DNA from: RHKX01 sp963745755
GTDB lineage: Bacteria > Actinomycetota > Thermoleophilia > Solirubrobacterales > 70-9
Direction: 5' to 3'
NCBI GenBank assembly: GCA_963745755.1
Contig: CAVUYP010000002.1
Location: forward strand, 248,001-312,000
DNA length: 64,000 nucleotides
The notes beneath the pieces are model-generated. The model searched no databases, was not told the origin of the DNA, and was given only the letters and a program-made list of their open reading frames with translations. This document shows positions 49,118 to 57,605 of the stretch, piece after piece. Each line of letters opens with the position of its first letter. Position 1 is the stretch's first letter. The translations under genes and the position numbers were made by a program.

Positions 49118-49603
49118 ATGGCACAGAAGATCACCCCGAACCTGTGGTTCGACGGCGACGCCGAGGCGGCCGCCGAGTTCTACTGCGACGTCTTCCCGGA
49201 CGGGCGGATCGTCGCCGTCAGCCGCTATCCGGAGGGCTCGCCGGGCCCGGCCGGGACGGTGATGACGGTCGAGTGGGAGCTGAACGGACAGCGCTTCGTC
49301 GGGATCAACGGTGGTCCCCAGTTTCAGTTCGACGAGGCGGTCTCGTTCATGATCAGCTGCGCGGACCAGGCCGAGGTCGACTACTACTGGGAGCGGCTCG
49401 CCGACGGCGGCACCGAGGGCCAGTGCGGCTGGTGCAAGGACCGCTTCGGGCTCTCCTGGCAGGTCGTCCCACGGGGCATGGAGGTCGTCTTCTCCGACCC
49501 CGATCCGGCGAAGGCGCAGCGGGCGATGGCGGCGATGCTGAAGATGGGCAAGCTCGACATCGGGGCGCTGCGGGCGGCCGCCGCGGGCGAGGCCGACGGC
49601 TGA
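49118..49603 (+). CDS. PhnB-type VOC/glyoxalase-fold protein
   Basis: 161 residues from ATG at 49118 (AGAGAGGA upstream). ITPNLWFDGDAEAAAEFYCDVFPDG, NGGPQFQFDEAVSFMISC, VDYYWERLADGG and CGWCKDRFGLSWQVVP are typical of the PhnB/3-demethylubiquinone methyltransferase-like VOC proteins. Two of the four Cys are adjacent to the dimer site. Enzymatic role unknown. Confidence 0.87.
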   Translation: MAQKITPNLWFDGDAEAAAEFYCDVFPDGRIVAVSRYPEGSPGPAGTVMTVEWELNGQRFVGINGGPQFQFDEAVSFMISCADQAEVDYYWERLADGGTEGQCGWCKDRFGLSWQVVPRGMEVVFSDPDPAKAQRAMAAMLKMGKLDIGALRAAAAGEADG

Positions 49604-49691
49604 GCCGCACGCGGTCGCTCCCCGGCGCTGCCGCCCCGGGCGCCGCTACGGTTGCGGCGATGGCGGCACGAAGCGGACGGGAACCGCGCCG

Positions 49692-50996
49692 GTGAAGCGC
49701 TCGGCGACCCTCGAGGCGGCGGTGGCGGCGAAGCGCTGCCGCCCCGAGGACGTCTTCGAGCACTTCGGCTCCGGCGACGACCTGATCGTCGGCCTCGGCA
49801 ACGCCGAGCCGCATACCGTCATCGACGCGATCGAGGCCGGGGCGGAGGAGCGCGGCCTCGAGGAGGTGCGGCTGCACCAGATGCTGCCGCTCCGCAGGCG
49901 CGGCTACATCGACGGCGAGGTGCCGGGGCTGCGGCACGTCTCCTGGTTCCTCTCGCCGTTCGACCGGCCGGCCTTCCACGCCGGTCACTGCGACCTCGTG
50001 CCGAACAACTTCAGCGAGGTGCCGGCGCTGATGCAGCGGGCGACGAAACGCTCGCTGGTCCTCGCCGCCGCCTCGCCGCCGGACCGGCACGGCTACATGT
50101 CGCTCGGCACCCACGCCGAGTACGTCGCTTCGATGGTCGGCGAGGTGCCGTTCTTCTGCGAGGCGAACGCGCAGATGCCGCGCACTTTCGGCGAGAACCA
50201 GGTCCACGTCAGCGACGTCGCCGGCTGGTGTGAGGCCGACTACCCGCTCGCCGAGCTGCCGCCGCGCGAGGAGACCGACGTCGATCGCAGGATCGCCGAG
50301 CTGATCGTCGAGCGGATCCCGAACGGCGCCACCCTGCAGATCGGGATCGGCTCGGTGCCGAACGCGGTCCTCGGCATGCTCGGCGACCATCGCGACCTCG
50401 GCATCCACACCGAGCTGCTCGGCGACGGCTTCATCGATCTGATCGAGTCCGGCGTCGTCAACGGGTCGCGGAAGCTGACCCACCGCAATCGCGCGATCAC
50501 GACCAGCGCGCTCGGCTCGGCCCGCCTGCACGAGTTCGTCGCCGCCAACGCCGGCGTCGAGTTCTGGCCGGTCGACTACACCAACGACGCGCGGCGGATC
50601 GGCCTCGAGCCGCTGATGACCGCCGTCAACGCCTCCCTCGAGGTCGACTTCCTCGGCCAGTGTGCCTCGGAGTCGATCGGGACCGACTACTGGTCGTCGA
50701 GCGGCGGTCAGGCCGACTACGCGCGCGGCGCCCTCTATTCCGAGCGGGGGCAGTCGTTCATCGTCCTCCACTCGGCCCCGCACGACGAGTCGTGCTCGCG
50801 GATCGTCCCCGAGCTCCATCCCGGCGCGGCGGTGACGACGTTCAAGAACATCGTCGACCGGGTCGTCACCGAGTACGGGGTCGCCGAGCTACGGGGACGG
50901 TCGATCCGTGAACGCACGGAGCGGCTGATCGCGATCGCGCACCCGAAGTTCCGGGACGAACTCGGTGCCCGGGCCCGGGAGATCGGCTACGCCTGA
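49692..50996 (+). CDS. Acetyl-CoA hydrolase/CoA-transferase family protein
   Basis: 434 residues from GTG. GIGSVPNAVLGML (CoA-binding glycine loop), NGSRKLTHRNRAI, SESIGTDYWSSSGGQADYA and GALYSERGQSFIVLHS fit the Cat1/4-hydroxybutyrate CoA-transferase group, which uses a catalytic Glu. Transfers CoA between acetyl-CoA and a short carboxylate or hydrolyses it. The 3' end overlaps the opposing reductase gene by 108 bases. Confidence 0.87.
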   Translation: MKRSATLEAAVAAKRCRPEDVFEHFGSGDDLIVGLGNAEPHTVIDAIEAGAEERGLEEVRLHQMLPLRRRGYIDGEVPGLRHVSWFLSPFDRPAFHAGHCDLVPNNFSEVPALMQRATKRSLVLAAASPPDRHGYMSLGTHAEYVASMVGEVPFFCEANAQMPRTFGENQVHVSDVAGWCEADYPLAELPPREETDVDRRIAELIVERIPNGATLQIGIGSVPNAVLGMLGDHRDLGIHTELLGDGFIDLIESGVVNGSRKLTHRNRAITTSALGSARLHEFVAANAGVEFWPVDYTNDARRIGLEPLMTAVNASLEVDFLGQCASESIGTDYWSSSGGQADYARGALYSERGQSFIVLHSAPHDESCSRIVPELHPGAAVTTFKNIVDRVVTEYGVAELRGRSIRERTERLIAIAHPKFRDELGARAREIGYA

Positions 50997-51575
50997 GGCG
51001 GGCCGGCGGCTGGCCGGCCGGCGGGTCGCGGCGGGAACGTCGGGGGGCTCGAGCATCCGCCAGAGCAGCAGCAGCAACGCCGGCGTCGCGGTTGCGATGA
51101 CCATGACCAGAAACCAACTGGCGCCGCGGTCGGTCCCCATCCCCAGCGAGTGGACGAGCCCGAGCAGCCAGAAGACCGCGGTGAAGCGGTGCAATGTCCG
51201 CCAGCGGGCGACCCCGATCCGGCCTCGCTGGTAGTAGCCGAGGCCGAGCGCGGCCAGCCCGTAGAAGCCGATCACGCCGAGTCCGGTCCAGAACGGCTGA
51301 TAGCTGGACGTGAACGGGATCGCGATCTCGGTCGGCGTGTAGCCGACGAAGGTGTCGCCGAGCAGCGAGACGCCGTGGACGACCAGGGCGGCGAGCGTCG
51401 CCAGCGCCAGTGCCTCGTGCAGCGGCCGCAGCTCGGCGATCCGCCGTCCCAGCGTGCCCCGCGAGCTGCTCAGCAGCCCGATGCTGACCGAGAGGCTGGC
51501 GAGGATGAGCGCCGCGGTGCCGGCGGCGCGGCTGGTGACCCAGAACAGGCCGCCGGTCTGAAGCAGGGCGTTCAT
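50889..51575 (-). CDS. Ferric-reductase-like heme membrane protein
   Basis: 228 residues with six hydrophobic helices. Conserved His pairs in helices (RPLHEALALATLAALVVHG and RTLHRFTAVFWLLGLVHSLG) should ligate two b hemes, as in ferric-reductase-like/MsrQ domains. No FAD/NADPH domain follows, so it depends on another electron donor. A polar, Pro/Arg-rich C-terminus ends within the opposing gene. Coupled by ATGA overlap to the upstream small gene and thus to apbE. Confidence 0.8.
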   Translation of the reverse strand: MNALLQTGGLFWVTSRAAGTAALILASLSVSIGLLSSSRGTLGRRIAELRPLHEALALATLAALVVHGVSLLGDTFVGYTPTEIAIPFTSSYQPFWTGLGVIGFYGLAALGLGYYQRGRIGVARWRTLHRFTAVFWLLGLVHSLGMGTDRGASWFLVMVIATATPALLLLLWRMLEPPDVPAATRRPASRRPASGVADLPGPGTEFVPELRVRDRDQPLRAFTDRPSP

Positions 51576-51919
51576 CAGGACTGCGAGGTGGTCAGCGGCG
51601 CCGGGGTGGGGGTGACCGGCGCCACCGTCGTCGGCGCCGGGGTGACGACGACGCCCGAGTCCTCTGCGGCCTGCAGGCCGTCGTCGCCGGAGCTCGTGGA
51701 CGCCGACGAGCTGGAGCTCTGCGACCGGCCGGTCGTCGTGTCGGCTCGGCTGGTCTTCGTGCCGTGCGCGAGCTGGTCGTTGAGCGCCAGCCCCCAGGCG
51801 AGCACGAACGTCGCCGACGCGGCGACGAAGACGCTGCGGCGGATCAGGCTGATCCGGCGGGCGCGTTCGCGAAGCCGCGCCATCGCCACCCGGCGGTTGC
51901 GTTCGGCCTCGGGGCTCAT
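51575..51919 (-). CDS. Small membrane protein with Ser/Thr-rich tail
   Basis: 114 residues: basic N-terminus (ARLRERARRISLIRRS), one membrane helix (VFVAASATFVLAWGLAL), then a Ser/Thr/Pro extracytoplasmic tail (SQSSSSSASTSSGDDG; TPAPTTVAPVTPTPAPL). It sits where an FMN-binding domain protein usually lies between apbE and the ferric-reductase-like gene, but no FMN-attachment motif (S/T-G-A-S/T-type) is evident. Stop and start overlap with both neighbours. Confidence 0.65.
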   Translation of the reverse strand: MSPEAERNRRVAMARLRERARRISLIRRSVFVAASATFVLAWGLALNDQLAHGTKTSRADTTTGRSQSSSSSASTSSGDDGLQAAEDSGVVVTPAPTTVAPVTPTPAPLTTSQS

Positions 51920-52867
51920 GCGGCCACCTCGGCGGCGAACGGCGCGTCGGCGGCGATCCCGGCGAGGTCGGTCACCGAGCCGTCGTCGAGCACGATCAGG
52001 CCGCCGTCGGGAAGCCAGTCGGCGGCGCCGTCGGGGCCGCTCAGCAGCGCCGCCTTGGCCCGATGCTCGGCCTCCTCGGCGGTCGCGGCGATCGCGGTCA
52101 CCTGGACGATGCCGCTGAAGCAGGGTCCGCCGCCGGCGGGGTCGATCAGATGGTGAGCGGTCGCGCCGGATTCGTCCCGCCAGCTGCGCTTGCCGATGCC
52201 GCTTGTCGCGACGCCGCCGGCGGCGATCGCGAGGACACCGACGGGATCGCCCCCGAACGGATCGGCGACGGCGATCGGCCGCTCGACGCCGGCGGTGCCG
52301 GCGACGCGCAGATCGCCGGCGCACTCGACCGCGAGAGTCGCGGCACCGTCCGAGCAGCGCTGCGGCACGGTCGGCGGCCCAGCCCTTGGCGATGCCGCCG
52401 CTGTCGATCTCGAGCCCGGGTGGCCGAGTCACCGTCGCGGTGGTCGGGTCGGGGTCGATCTCGCGCCAGCGCGCAGCGGGGTCGGCTGCGGCCGGGTGCC
52501 GGGGCGGCGCCGCGGCGAGCGCGGCGGCGAGCCGGCCCGGGTCGGCGCCGTTCATCGAGTCGCCGTAGCCGGCGTCGCGGAGGATCGGCAGGATCGTCGG
52601 GTCGACGAGTCCGCCGGTCCGCTCGGCGGCGCGGCGGGCGGCGAGCAGGAAGTCGAGCATCAGCGGGCTGACCCGGACGGTCGGTCGCGGGTCGGCGTTG
52701 AGCAGCGACAGCTCGCTGTCGGGGAGAAAGCGCGACAGCCGGCGATGGCATTCGAGCAGGAAGCGCGCCGCCTCGACCGCCCGCAGCCGGGCCGCGTCGG
52801 AGTCGGTCAGCGTGACCGTGCAGCGGCCGCCGAAGCAGTCGATCCTGAGCAGGTGCTCGTCGTGCAT
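51916..52867 (-). CDS. apbE: FAD:protein FMN transferase ApbE (one frameshift)
   Basis: Attaches FMN covalently to Thr/Ser of secreted or membrane flavoproteins. CFGGRCTVTL at the N-terminus, LSRFLPDSELSLLN, GLVDPTILPILRDAGY and EIDSGGIAKGWAADRA (FAD-binding) are read in the first frame. One extra base near 52375 moves on to DLRVAGTAG, ATSGIGKRSW, HHLIDPAGGGP and QVTAIAATAEEAEHRAKAAL. About 315 residues. First gene of an operon with the Ser/Thr-rich and ferric-reductase-like proteins. Confidence 0.88.
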
Positions 52868-52950
52868 GACGGCGAAGCTATGGCCGTACCCTCAAGCCGC
52901 TTTCTGAGCGCGATGAGAGTCCTCTCATCCGATCCGGGAAGATTGCCCGC

Positions 52951-53703
52951 TTGTCCGCGCTCGAGGTCATCGCCATAATCGCCGCCGGGTTCGGCGCCGG
53001 GACGATCAACGCGCTGATCGGGTCGGGCACGCTGATCACCTTCCCGGTCCTGCTGGCGTTCGGCTACGCGCCGGTCGTCGCCAACGTCTCCAACAACATC
53101 GGCCTCGTCCCCGGCGCGATCAGCTCCGCCTGGGGCTACCGCAAGGAGCTGCGGGGCAGCCGGCCGCGATTGCGCCGCTACGCGCCCGCCACCGCCTGCG
53201 GCGCCGTCGCCGGTGCCGTCCTGCTGCTGACGCTGCCGGAGGCCGCCTTCAAGGCGATCGTGCCGGTGCTGATCGCGATCTCGCTGGTCCTGATCGTCCT
53301 GCAGCCGCGAATCACCGCCTGGATCACGGCCCGGCGCCGGACCCACCGCCCCCACGGCGGCCCGTTGCTGATCGCCGGGATCTTCGCGACCGGCATCTAC
53401 GGGGGCTATTTCGGGGCCGGCCAGGGGATCCTGCTGTTCGGGCTGCTGGCGAGCTCGCTCGGCGGCGACCTCCGTCACGTCAACGCGATCCGCGCCGTCC
53501 TCGCCGGGATCGCGAACCTCGTCGCCGCGATCGTCTTCCTGTTCATCGCCGACGTCGCCTGGCTGCCGGCGCTGCTGATCGCCGTCGGCTCAACCGCCGG
53601 CGGGCTGTTCGGGGCCGGCGTCGGCAGGCGGCTGCCGGATCCGTGGCTGCGGGCGATCATCGTCGTCGTCGGCACCGCCGCGATCGTCCAGCTCATCCGC
53701 TGA
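52951..53703 (+). CDS. TSUP (TauE/SafE) family membrane transporter
   Basis: 250 residues, eight hydrophobic helices. The two family repeats start GFGAGTINALIGSGTLITFPVLL and GIYGGYFGAGQGILLFGLL. Such proteins export sulfite, sulfonates or related anions. TTG start. Divergent from apbE with 83 bases between. Confidence 0.85.
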   Translation: MSALEVIAIIAAGFGAGTINALIGSGTLITFPVLLAFGYAPVVANVSNNIGLVPGAISSAWGYRKELRGSRPRLRRYAPATACGAVAGAVLLLTLPEAAFKAIVPVLIAISLVLIVLQPRITAWITARRRTHRPHGGPLLIAGIFATGIYGGYFGAGQGILLFGLLASSLGGDLRHVNAIRAVLAGIANLVAAIVFLFIADVAWLPALLIAVGSTAGGLFGAGVGRRLPDPWLRAIIVVVGTAAIVQLIR

Positions 53704-53760
53704 CCCCCTCGCCGGGAGTGGGAGGTGGCGCCGGGCGGGCCGAGCGGTGCCCGGCCGACA

Positions 53761-53775
53761 TACCCTAGGGGGGTA
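53761..53775 (+). promoter_or_regulatory. CsoR/RicR-type copper operator
   Basis: TACCC-TAGGG-GGGTA matches the TACCC-N5-GGGTA pattern of copper-sensing repressors in actinobacteria. It overlaps the likely promoter (TATGGT at 53774-53779) 13 bases before the next ATG. No csoR gene is in the window. Confidence 0.65.
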
Positions 53776-53791
53776 TGGTACGGTGCTCCTC

Positions 53792-54373
53792 ATGGACACC
53801 ACAGCAGACGGACACGCCGGCCACCACCACGAGCTGCCGACCGAGGGACGGGCCCTGACCGCCGTCTCGATCTCGGCGACCCTGCACTGCCTGACCGGCT
53901 GCGCGATCGGCGAGGTCGCCGGCATGGCGATCGGCACCGCGGCGGGGATGTCGAACGGGGCGACGATCGTCCTCTCGATCGCGCTCGCCTTCCTGTTCGG
54001 CTACTCGCTGACGAGCCTGCCGTTGCTCGGTGCCGGATTCGCGCTCGCCGCCGTCGTGCCGATCGCCCTCGCCTCCGACACGTTCAGCATCCTGACGATG
54101 GAGATCGTCGACAACCTGATCATGGTCGTCATCCCCGGCGCCCTCCATGCCGGTCTCGGCGACCTGCTGTTCTGGGGCAGCCTGTCCTTTGCGCTCGCGG
54201 TCGCGTTCCTGTTCGCGGTGCCGGTCAACCGCTGGCTGATCGCCCGCGGCAAGGGGCACGCCGCCGTCCACGCAACCGGCGTCCACGGCGGGCCGCCGCT
54301 GAGGCTCGTCGGCGCGGTCACGGCGATCGCCTTCGTCTTCGGTGCGGCGGTGCTGATCGCCGAGGCGATCTAG
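53792..54373 (+). CDS. DUF4396 membrane protein, His-rich N-terminus
   Basis: 193 residues. The N-terminus DGHAGHHHELP offers metal ligands; ISATLHCLTGCAIGEV has the conserved His-Cys-Cys of this family; five hydrophobic helices follow. The family is uncharacterised. With a copper-type operator directly upstream, a role in copper handling or export is a reasonable inference. ATG at 53792; the TAG stop overlaps the opposing transporter's stop. Confidence 0.8.
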   Translation: MDTTADGHAGHHHELPTEGRALTAVSISATLHCLTGCAIGEVAGMAIGTAAGMSNGATIVLSIALAFLFGYSLTSLPLLGAGFALAAVVPIALASDTFSILTMEIVDNLIMVVIPGALHAGLGDLLFWGSLSFALAVAFLFAVPVNRWLIARGKGHAAVHATGVHGGPPLRLVGAVTAIAFVFGAAVLIAEAI

Positions 54374-55810
54374 CCGTCGAGCGCCGCGGCGCCGGGCCGC
54401 GCCGGCACGCCCGGCCGCAGCCGCAGCCGACCGGGGATCGCCAGCGCCGCGATCACCGCCAGGCCGACGCCGAGGGCGGAGACGGCGAACGCGGTCGTGT
54501 AGCCGCTCTCGGCGGGCAGGCCGCCGGCGACGATGTGGCCGGCGACGATGCTGGCCGCGACCTGGCCGCCGATCGCGCCGCCGATCGTCCGCATGATCGT
54601 GTTCATCCCGGTGGCGACGCCGGTCTGGCTCTGGTCGACGGCCTCGACGATCAGGTTCGCCATCGCCGCGAACGAGAAGCCGATCCCGAGCCCCATCAGC
54701 GCCGTCGCCAGGTAGATCGCCAGGTGGCTCTCGTGCCAGACGGCGAGCATCAGGAAGCTCAGGCAGGCGAGCACGGTGCCGATCACGAGCGGCAGCTTCG
54801 ATCCGTAGCGACTGCCCATCAGCCCCGAGATCGGCCCGGCGACGAGCATCACCAGCGCCGACGGCAGCATGAACAGCCCCGCCGTCGTCACCGAGGCGCC
54901 GAAGCCGTAGCCGGTCGAGGCCGGGACCTGGACGAACTGCGGGACGAGGATGTAGGAGCCGAACATCCCGAATCCGATCAGCAACGCGGTCAGGTTGGTC
55001 GTCAGGACCGGCCGATCGCGCATCATCCGCATGTCGACGAGCGGCTCCGGGTGGCGGGCCTCGAAGCGCACCCAGACGGCGAGCAGGACGACCGCCAGCG
55101 CGAACGAGCCCGATGAAGGTCGCCGACGTCCAGCCCCAGCTGTTGCCCTCGCTGACGGCGATCAGCAGCGACGCGAGCCCGCCGGAGAGCAGCGCGGCGC
55201 CGCCCCAGTCGATCTTCGCCGGCGTCTTCACGGGCGACTCGGGGATGAAGCGGTGGGTGGCGATCGTCGCCGGGATGACGACGATCAGCGCCAGCCAGAA
55301 GATCCACTCGTAGGCGACGTGATCGACGATCAGGCCGCTGATCACGAGGCCGGCGCCGCCGCCGATCCCGAAGGTGGCGCTGATCAGCCCGATCGCCGTC
55401 GCGACCTTCTCGCGCGGGAACTCGTCGCGGATGATCCCGAACGAGAGCGGGAAGATCGCGCCGCCGATGCCCTGGATCGCCCGGCCCGCGATCAGCAGCG
55501 CGATCGAGTGCGAGAGCGCGCAGACGAGCGAGCCGAGGCCGAAGACGATCAGGGTGACGACGAGCAGCCGCTCCTTGCCGAACATGTCGCCGAGCCGGCC
55601 GACGATCGGGGTGGCGATCGAGGCGGTCAGCAGGTAGCCGGTCAGCGCGAAGGTGACGAGCGTCGTCGTCGTCCCGAGGCTGGCCTGGATCTCGGGCAGG
55701 GCGGGGGCGATCATCGTCTGCGAGAGCGCGTAGGCGAGCGCGCCGGTGACGAGCACCGCGAGGGTGACGTTGTAATGCTGGCGCACCGGGGTGTCGGCGA
55801 CGGCGCTCAA
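54370..55810 (-). CDS. DHA2-type MFS multidrug transporter (one frameshift)
   Basis: About 480 residues, 14 helices. Motif A-like GRLGDMFGKERLL, GRAIQGIGGAIFPLSFGIIRDEFP (motif C region) and GMNTIMRTIGGAIGGQVAASI identify the EmrB/QacA group. The frame breaks near 55110 in the loop after SWGWTSATFIGL; one extra base explains it. TTG start overlaps the MarR stop (TTGA). Likely effluxes toxic organics under MarR control. Confidence 0.88.
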
Positions 55811-56271
55811 AGCTCCTCGATCAGCTCCGCCATCCGCCCGAGCAGGTGGACGGCCTGTTCGCGCTCGGTCACTGACAGCGACCCGAAGATCTCCATCCGC
55901 TTCGCCTCGATCGCGGCGCGCTTGCGCTCGTAGAGCTCGCGACCGCGGCCGGTCAGCTCGACCGCGACCGCGCGGCGATCGTCGCCGGCGGTGTCGCGGC
56001 GGACGAGGCCGTCGCGCTCGAGCGAGTCGATCATCCGGCTCGCCGTCGGCGCGGCCACGCCGGCGGCCTCGGCGAGCTCACCGAGCCGGGCGGCGCCGGC
56101 GGCGGCGAGCGGCTCGAGCAGGTGGACCTGAGGGACGGTGAGCTCGTCCTGCTGGTGAGCCGCCCGTCCCTTCGCTCGCCGGACGGCGGAGAAGAAGTCG
56201 TCCCAGGCGGCGTTGAGGGCGTCGAGGCCGGCGGCGGGGGAGGCGGCTGCTGTCGGTCGTGCGGTTGCCAC
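55807..56271 (-). CDS. MarR-family transcriptional regulator
   Basis: About 154 residues. Winged-helix core: LTVPQVHLLEPLAAAG, ARLGELAEAAGVAAPTASRMIDSLERDGLVRRD (recognition helix), DDRRAVAVELTGRG (wing). GTG at 56271 is preferred to TTG at 56280. Coupled to the MFS gene. A perfect palindrome 13 bases upstream is its likely own operator, implying autorepression relieved by a ligand. Confidence 0.88.
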   Translation of the reverse strand: MATARPTAAASPAAGLDALNAAWDDFFSAVRRAKGRAAHQQDELTVPQVHLLEPLAAAGAARLGELAEAAGVAAPTASRMIDSLERDGLVRRDTAGDDRRAVAVELTGRGRELYERKRAAIEAKRMEIFGSLSVTEREQAVHLLGRMAELIEEL

Positions 56272-56283
56272 GCACGACAATTA

Positions 56284-56295
56284 TTAGCAAGCTAA
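56284..56295 (-). promoter_or_regulatory. Putative MarR operator palindrome
   Basis: TTAGC-AA-GCTAA in an AT-rich patch that stands out strongly against the GC-rich surroundings. It directly precedes the regulator gene and overlaps the stop of the gene at 56292. Confidence 0.6.
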
Positions 56296-56747
56296 CTATT
56301 ACCGCTGCCGCGCGGCCGGCGGACGAACAGCCGACCCAGCACCGTGCCGCTGTCGGCGTCGAGGATCTCGAAGCGCCCCGGCTTGCGGAACAGCAGGTTG
56401 AAGCTCGCCGGCGCATCGGAGGCGGCGTCCTCGGTCACCCCGAACGCCGGAATTTCGATCGCCCGTGCGCGGGCGCTGCCGACGTTGAGCTCGAGCTGGT
56501 CGCCGACGAAGCCGTCGACCGTCTCCGGCTTCGTCGCCGATGCGTCGATTCGCGCGGTCAGTGCCTCGCCGGGCGGCAGCGTGTCGGCGACGGTGGTCGA
56601 GCTCGTCGTCGTGGTCGTCGTCGACTCGGTGCTCGACGAAGAGCTATTCCCGAGCAGCGGGCCGCGGCGGTCGGGGGCGATCAGCGCCGCGACGATCGAG
56701 ACGGCGAAGAGGACGACGAGGACGATGATCAGCCGGCGAGCGGCCAT
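56292..56747 (-). CDS. Membrane-anchored extracytoplasmic hypothetical protein
   Basis: 151 residues: one N-terminal helix (LIIVLVVLFAVSIVAALI), a Ser/Thr run (SSSSSTESTTTTTTSSTT), then a beta-rich domain of about 90 residues (GDQLELNVGSARARAIEIP; RKPGRFEILDADSG) that resembles a cupredoxin/immunoglobulin-like sandwich without metal ligands. Upstream of and divergent from pilA's regulatory region. Confidence 0.65.
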   Translation of the reverse strand: MAARRLIIVLVVLFAVSIVAALIAPDRRGPLLGNSSSSSTESTTTTTTSSTTVADTLPPGEALTARIDASATKPETVDGFVGDQLELNVGSARARAIEIPAFGVTEDAASDAPASFNLLFRKPGRFEILDADSGTVLGRLFVRRPRGSGNS

Positions 56748-56839
56748 TCAGAGCACCGTCTCAGCGGTCTGGGGGGCCGCCCCCAGCCGATCCTGGGGTC
56801 CTTCCTTTAGCGAATCGTCCAGAAATCCTTCAAAGCCGC

Positions 56840-56867
56840 TAAAGGTGGCCTCCCCGGGCGCCGATAG
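56840..56867 (+). promoter_or_regulatory. FliA/WhiG-like promoter for pilA
   Basis: TAAAG at 56840-56844, 15 bases, GCCGATAG at 56860-56867: close to the sigma-28 consensus TAAA-N15-GCCGATAA. Transcription would begin about 25 bases before the riboswitch. Confidence 0.65.
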
Positions 56868-56896
56868 GTCGCAGGCAAGAGAAATCGAGCTGGGGC

Positions 56897-56980
56897 TCTG
56901 GTGCAAAGGCAAACTCATCGCGAGGTGGGGGCGCAAAGCCACGGGACTCTCCGTCAGGGGAGCCAGCCGGGTTACCACCG
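56897..56980 (+). ncRNA. c-di-GMP-I (GEMM) riboswitch
   Basis: Shows the conserved cores of the class: GGCAAAC at 56909, GGCGCAAAGCC at 56930-56940 (the tetraloop-receptor strand and ligand-contacting region) and GCCGGGTTACC at 56966-56976. Together these align with the Vibrio Vc2 aptamer. About 70 bases separate it from the pilA ATG; this segment holds CGGGGTTCGAACTCCG and the ribosome site, and would be the expression platform. No T-run terminator, so control of translation start is more likely. Its position before a major pilin is known for this class. Confidence 0.88.
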
Positions 56981-57048
56981 GGGTTCGAACTCCGAATGGC
57001 TTGGCGACAGGCTCCGGCTCCACTTAGTAGACCCCGAGGAGGGTAACT

Positions 57049-57477
57049 ATGCTGGACCGACTCCGCGCTCGGAGCACCGACGAATCAGGCTTCACCCTGG
57101 TCGAGCTGTTGGTCGTGATGCTGATCATCGGCATCCTGGCCGCGATCGCAATCCCGTCGTTCTTCGCTCAGCGCGACAAGGCAACTGACTCCGACGCCAA
57201 GTCGGGGGCCCGAACGGCACAGACGGCGATCGAAACGTTCGCGACCGAGCACGGAGGCTCCTACGCCACCGCGGCCGCTGACGGCTCCGATCTCAAGGTG
57301 ATCGAACCGACCCTGAACGACCAGACGATCACGGTCGCCAACCAGGGCGCCAAGACCTACAAGGTCACCACCGACTCCGACACCGGGAACACGTTCTCGA
57401 TCGAGCGGCTTGCGGACGGGACGACCAGTCTGACCTGCACCGGAGCGAGCGGTGGCTGTAACGGGGGCAATTGGTAG
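57049..57477 (+). CDS. pilA: Major type IV pilin
   Basis: 142 residues. Short charged leader ending ESG, then the mature N-terminus FTLVELLVVMLIIGILAAIA with Glu5 and the prepilin cleavage site G/F. A small globular domain follows with a C-terminal disulfide candidate (LTCTGASGGCNGG). GAGGAGGG ribosome site at 57037-57044. First gene of the pilin cluster, with a strong hairpin after it, as expected for the abundant subunit. Confidence 0.95.
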   Translation: MLDRLRARSTDESGFTLVELLVVMLIIGILAAIAIPSFFAQRDKATDSDAKSGARTAQTAIETFATEHGGSYATAAADGSDLKVIEPTLNDQTITVANQGAKTYKVTTDSDTGNTFSIERLADGTTSLTCTGASGGCNGGNW

Positions 57478-57515
57478 TTGAACCAACCCGATCCAGCTGG
57501 ATCGGACGGGGGGAT

Positions 57516-57547
57516 GGACGAGGCGGGCCTGCGGGTCCGCCTCGTCC
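57516..57547 (+). terminator. Strong hairpin downstream of pilA
   Basis: 14-bp stem (GGACGAGGCGG... paired with CCGCCTCGTCC) with a TGCG loop, 38 bases after the pilA stop. No T-run follows, so it may act as a partial terminator or 3' stabiliser, giving more pilA than minor pilin mRNA. The 14-bp palindrome GATCCAGCTGGATC at 57490-57503 lies just before it. Confidence 0.6.
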
Positions 57548-57605
57548 GCGTTCTGGCGGCAGAGCTCAAGAACACACCTCCGGCGGCCGATGGTGACTTG
57601 CGCGC

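Noticed and set aside
50889..50996. Overlap of the acetyl-CoA hydrolase and reductase genes as evidence that one is spurious
   Set aside because: Both proteins have clear family motifs; the overlap involves only their 3' tails.
56980..57010. tRNA-like GGGGTTCGAACTCC after the riboswitch
   Set aside because: Only a T-arm-like stem; no acceptor, D- or anticodon arm around it.
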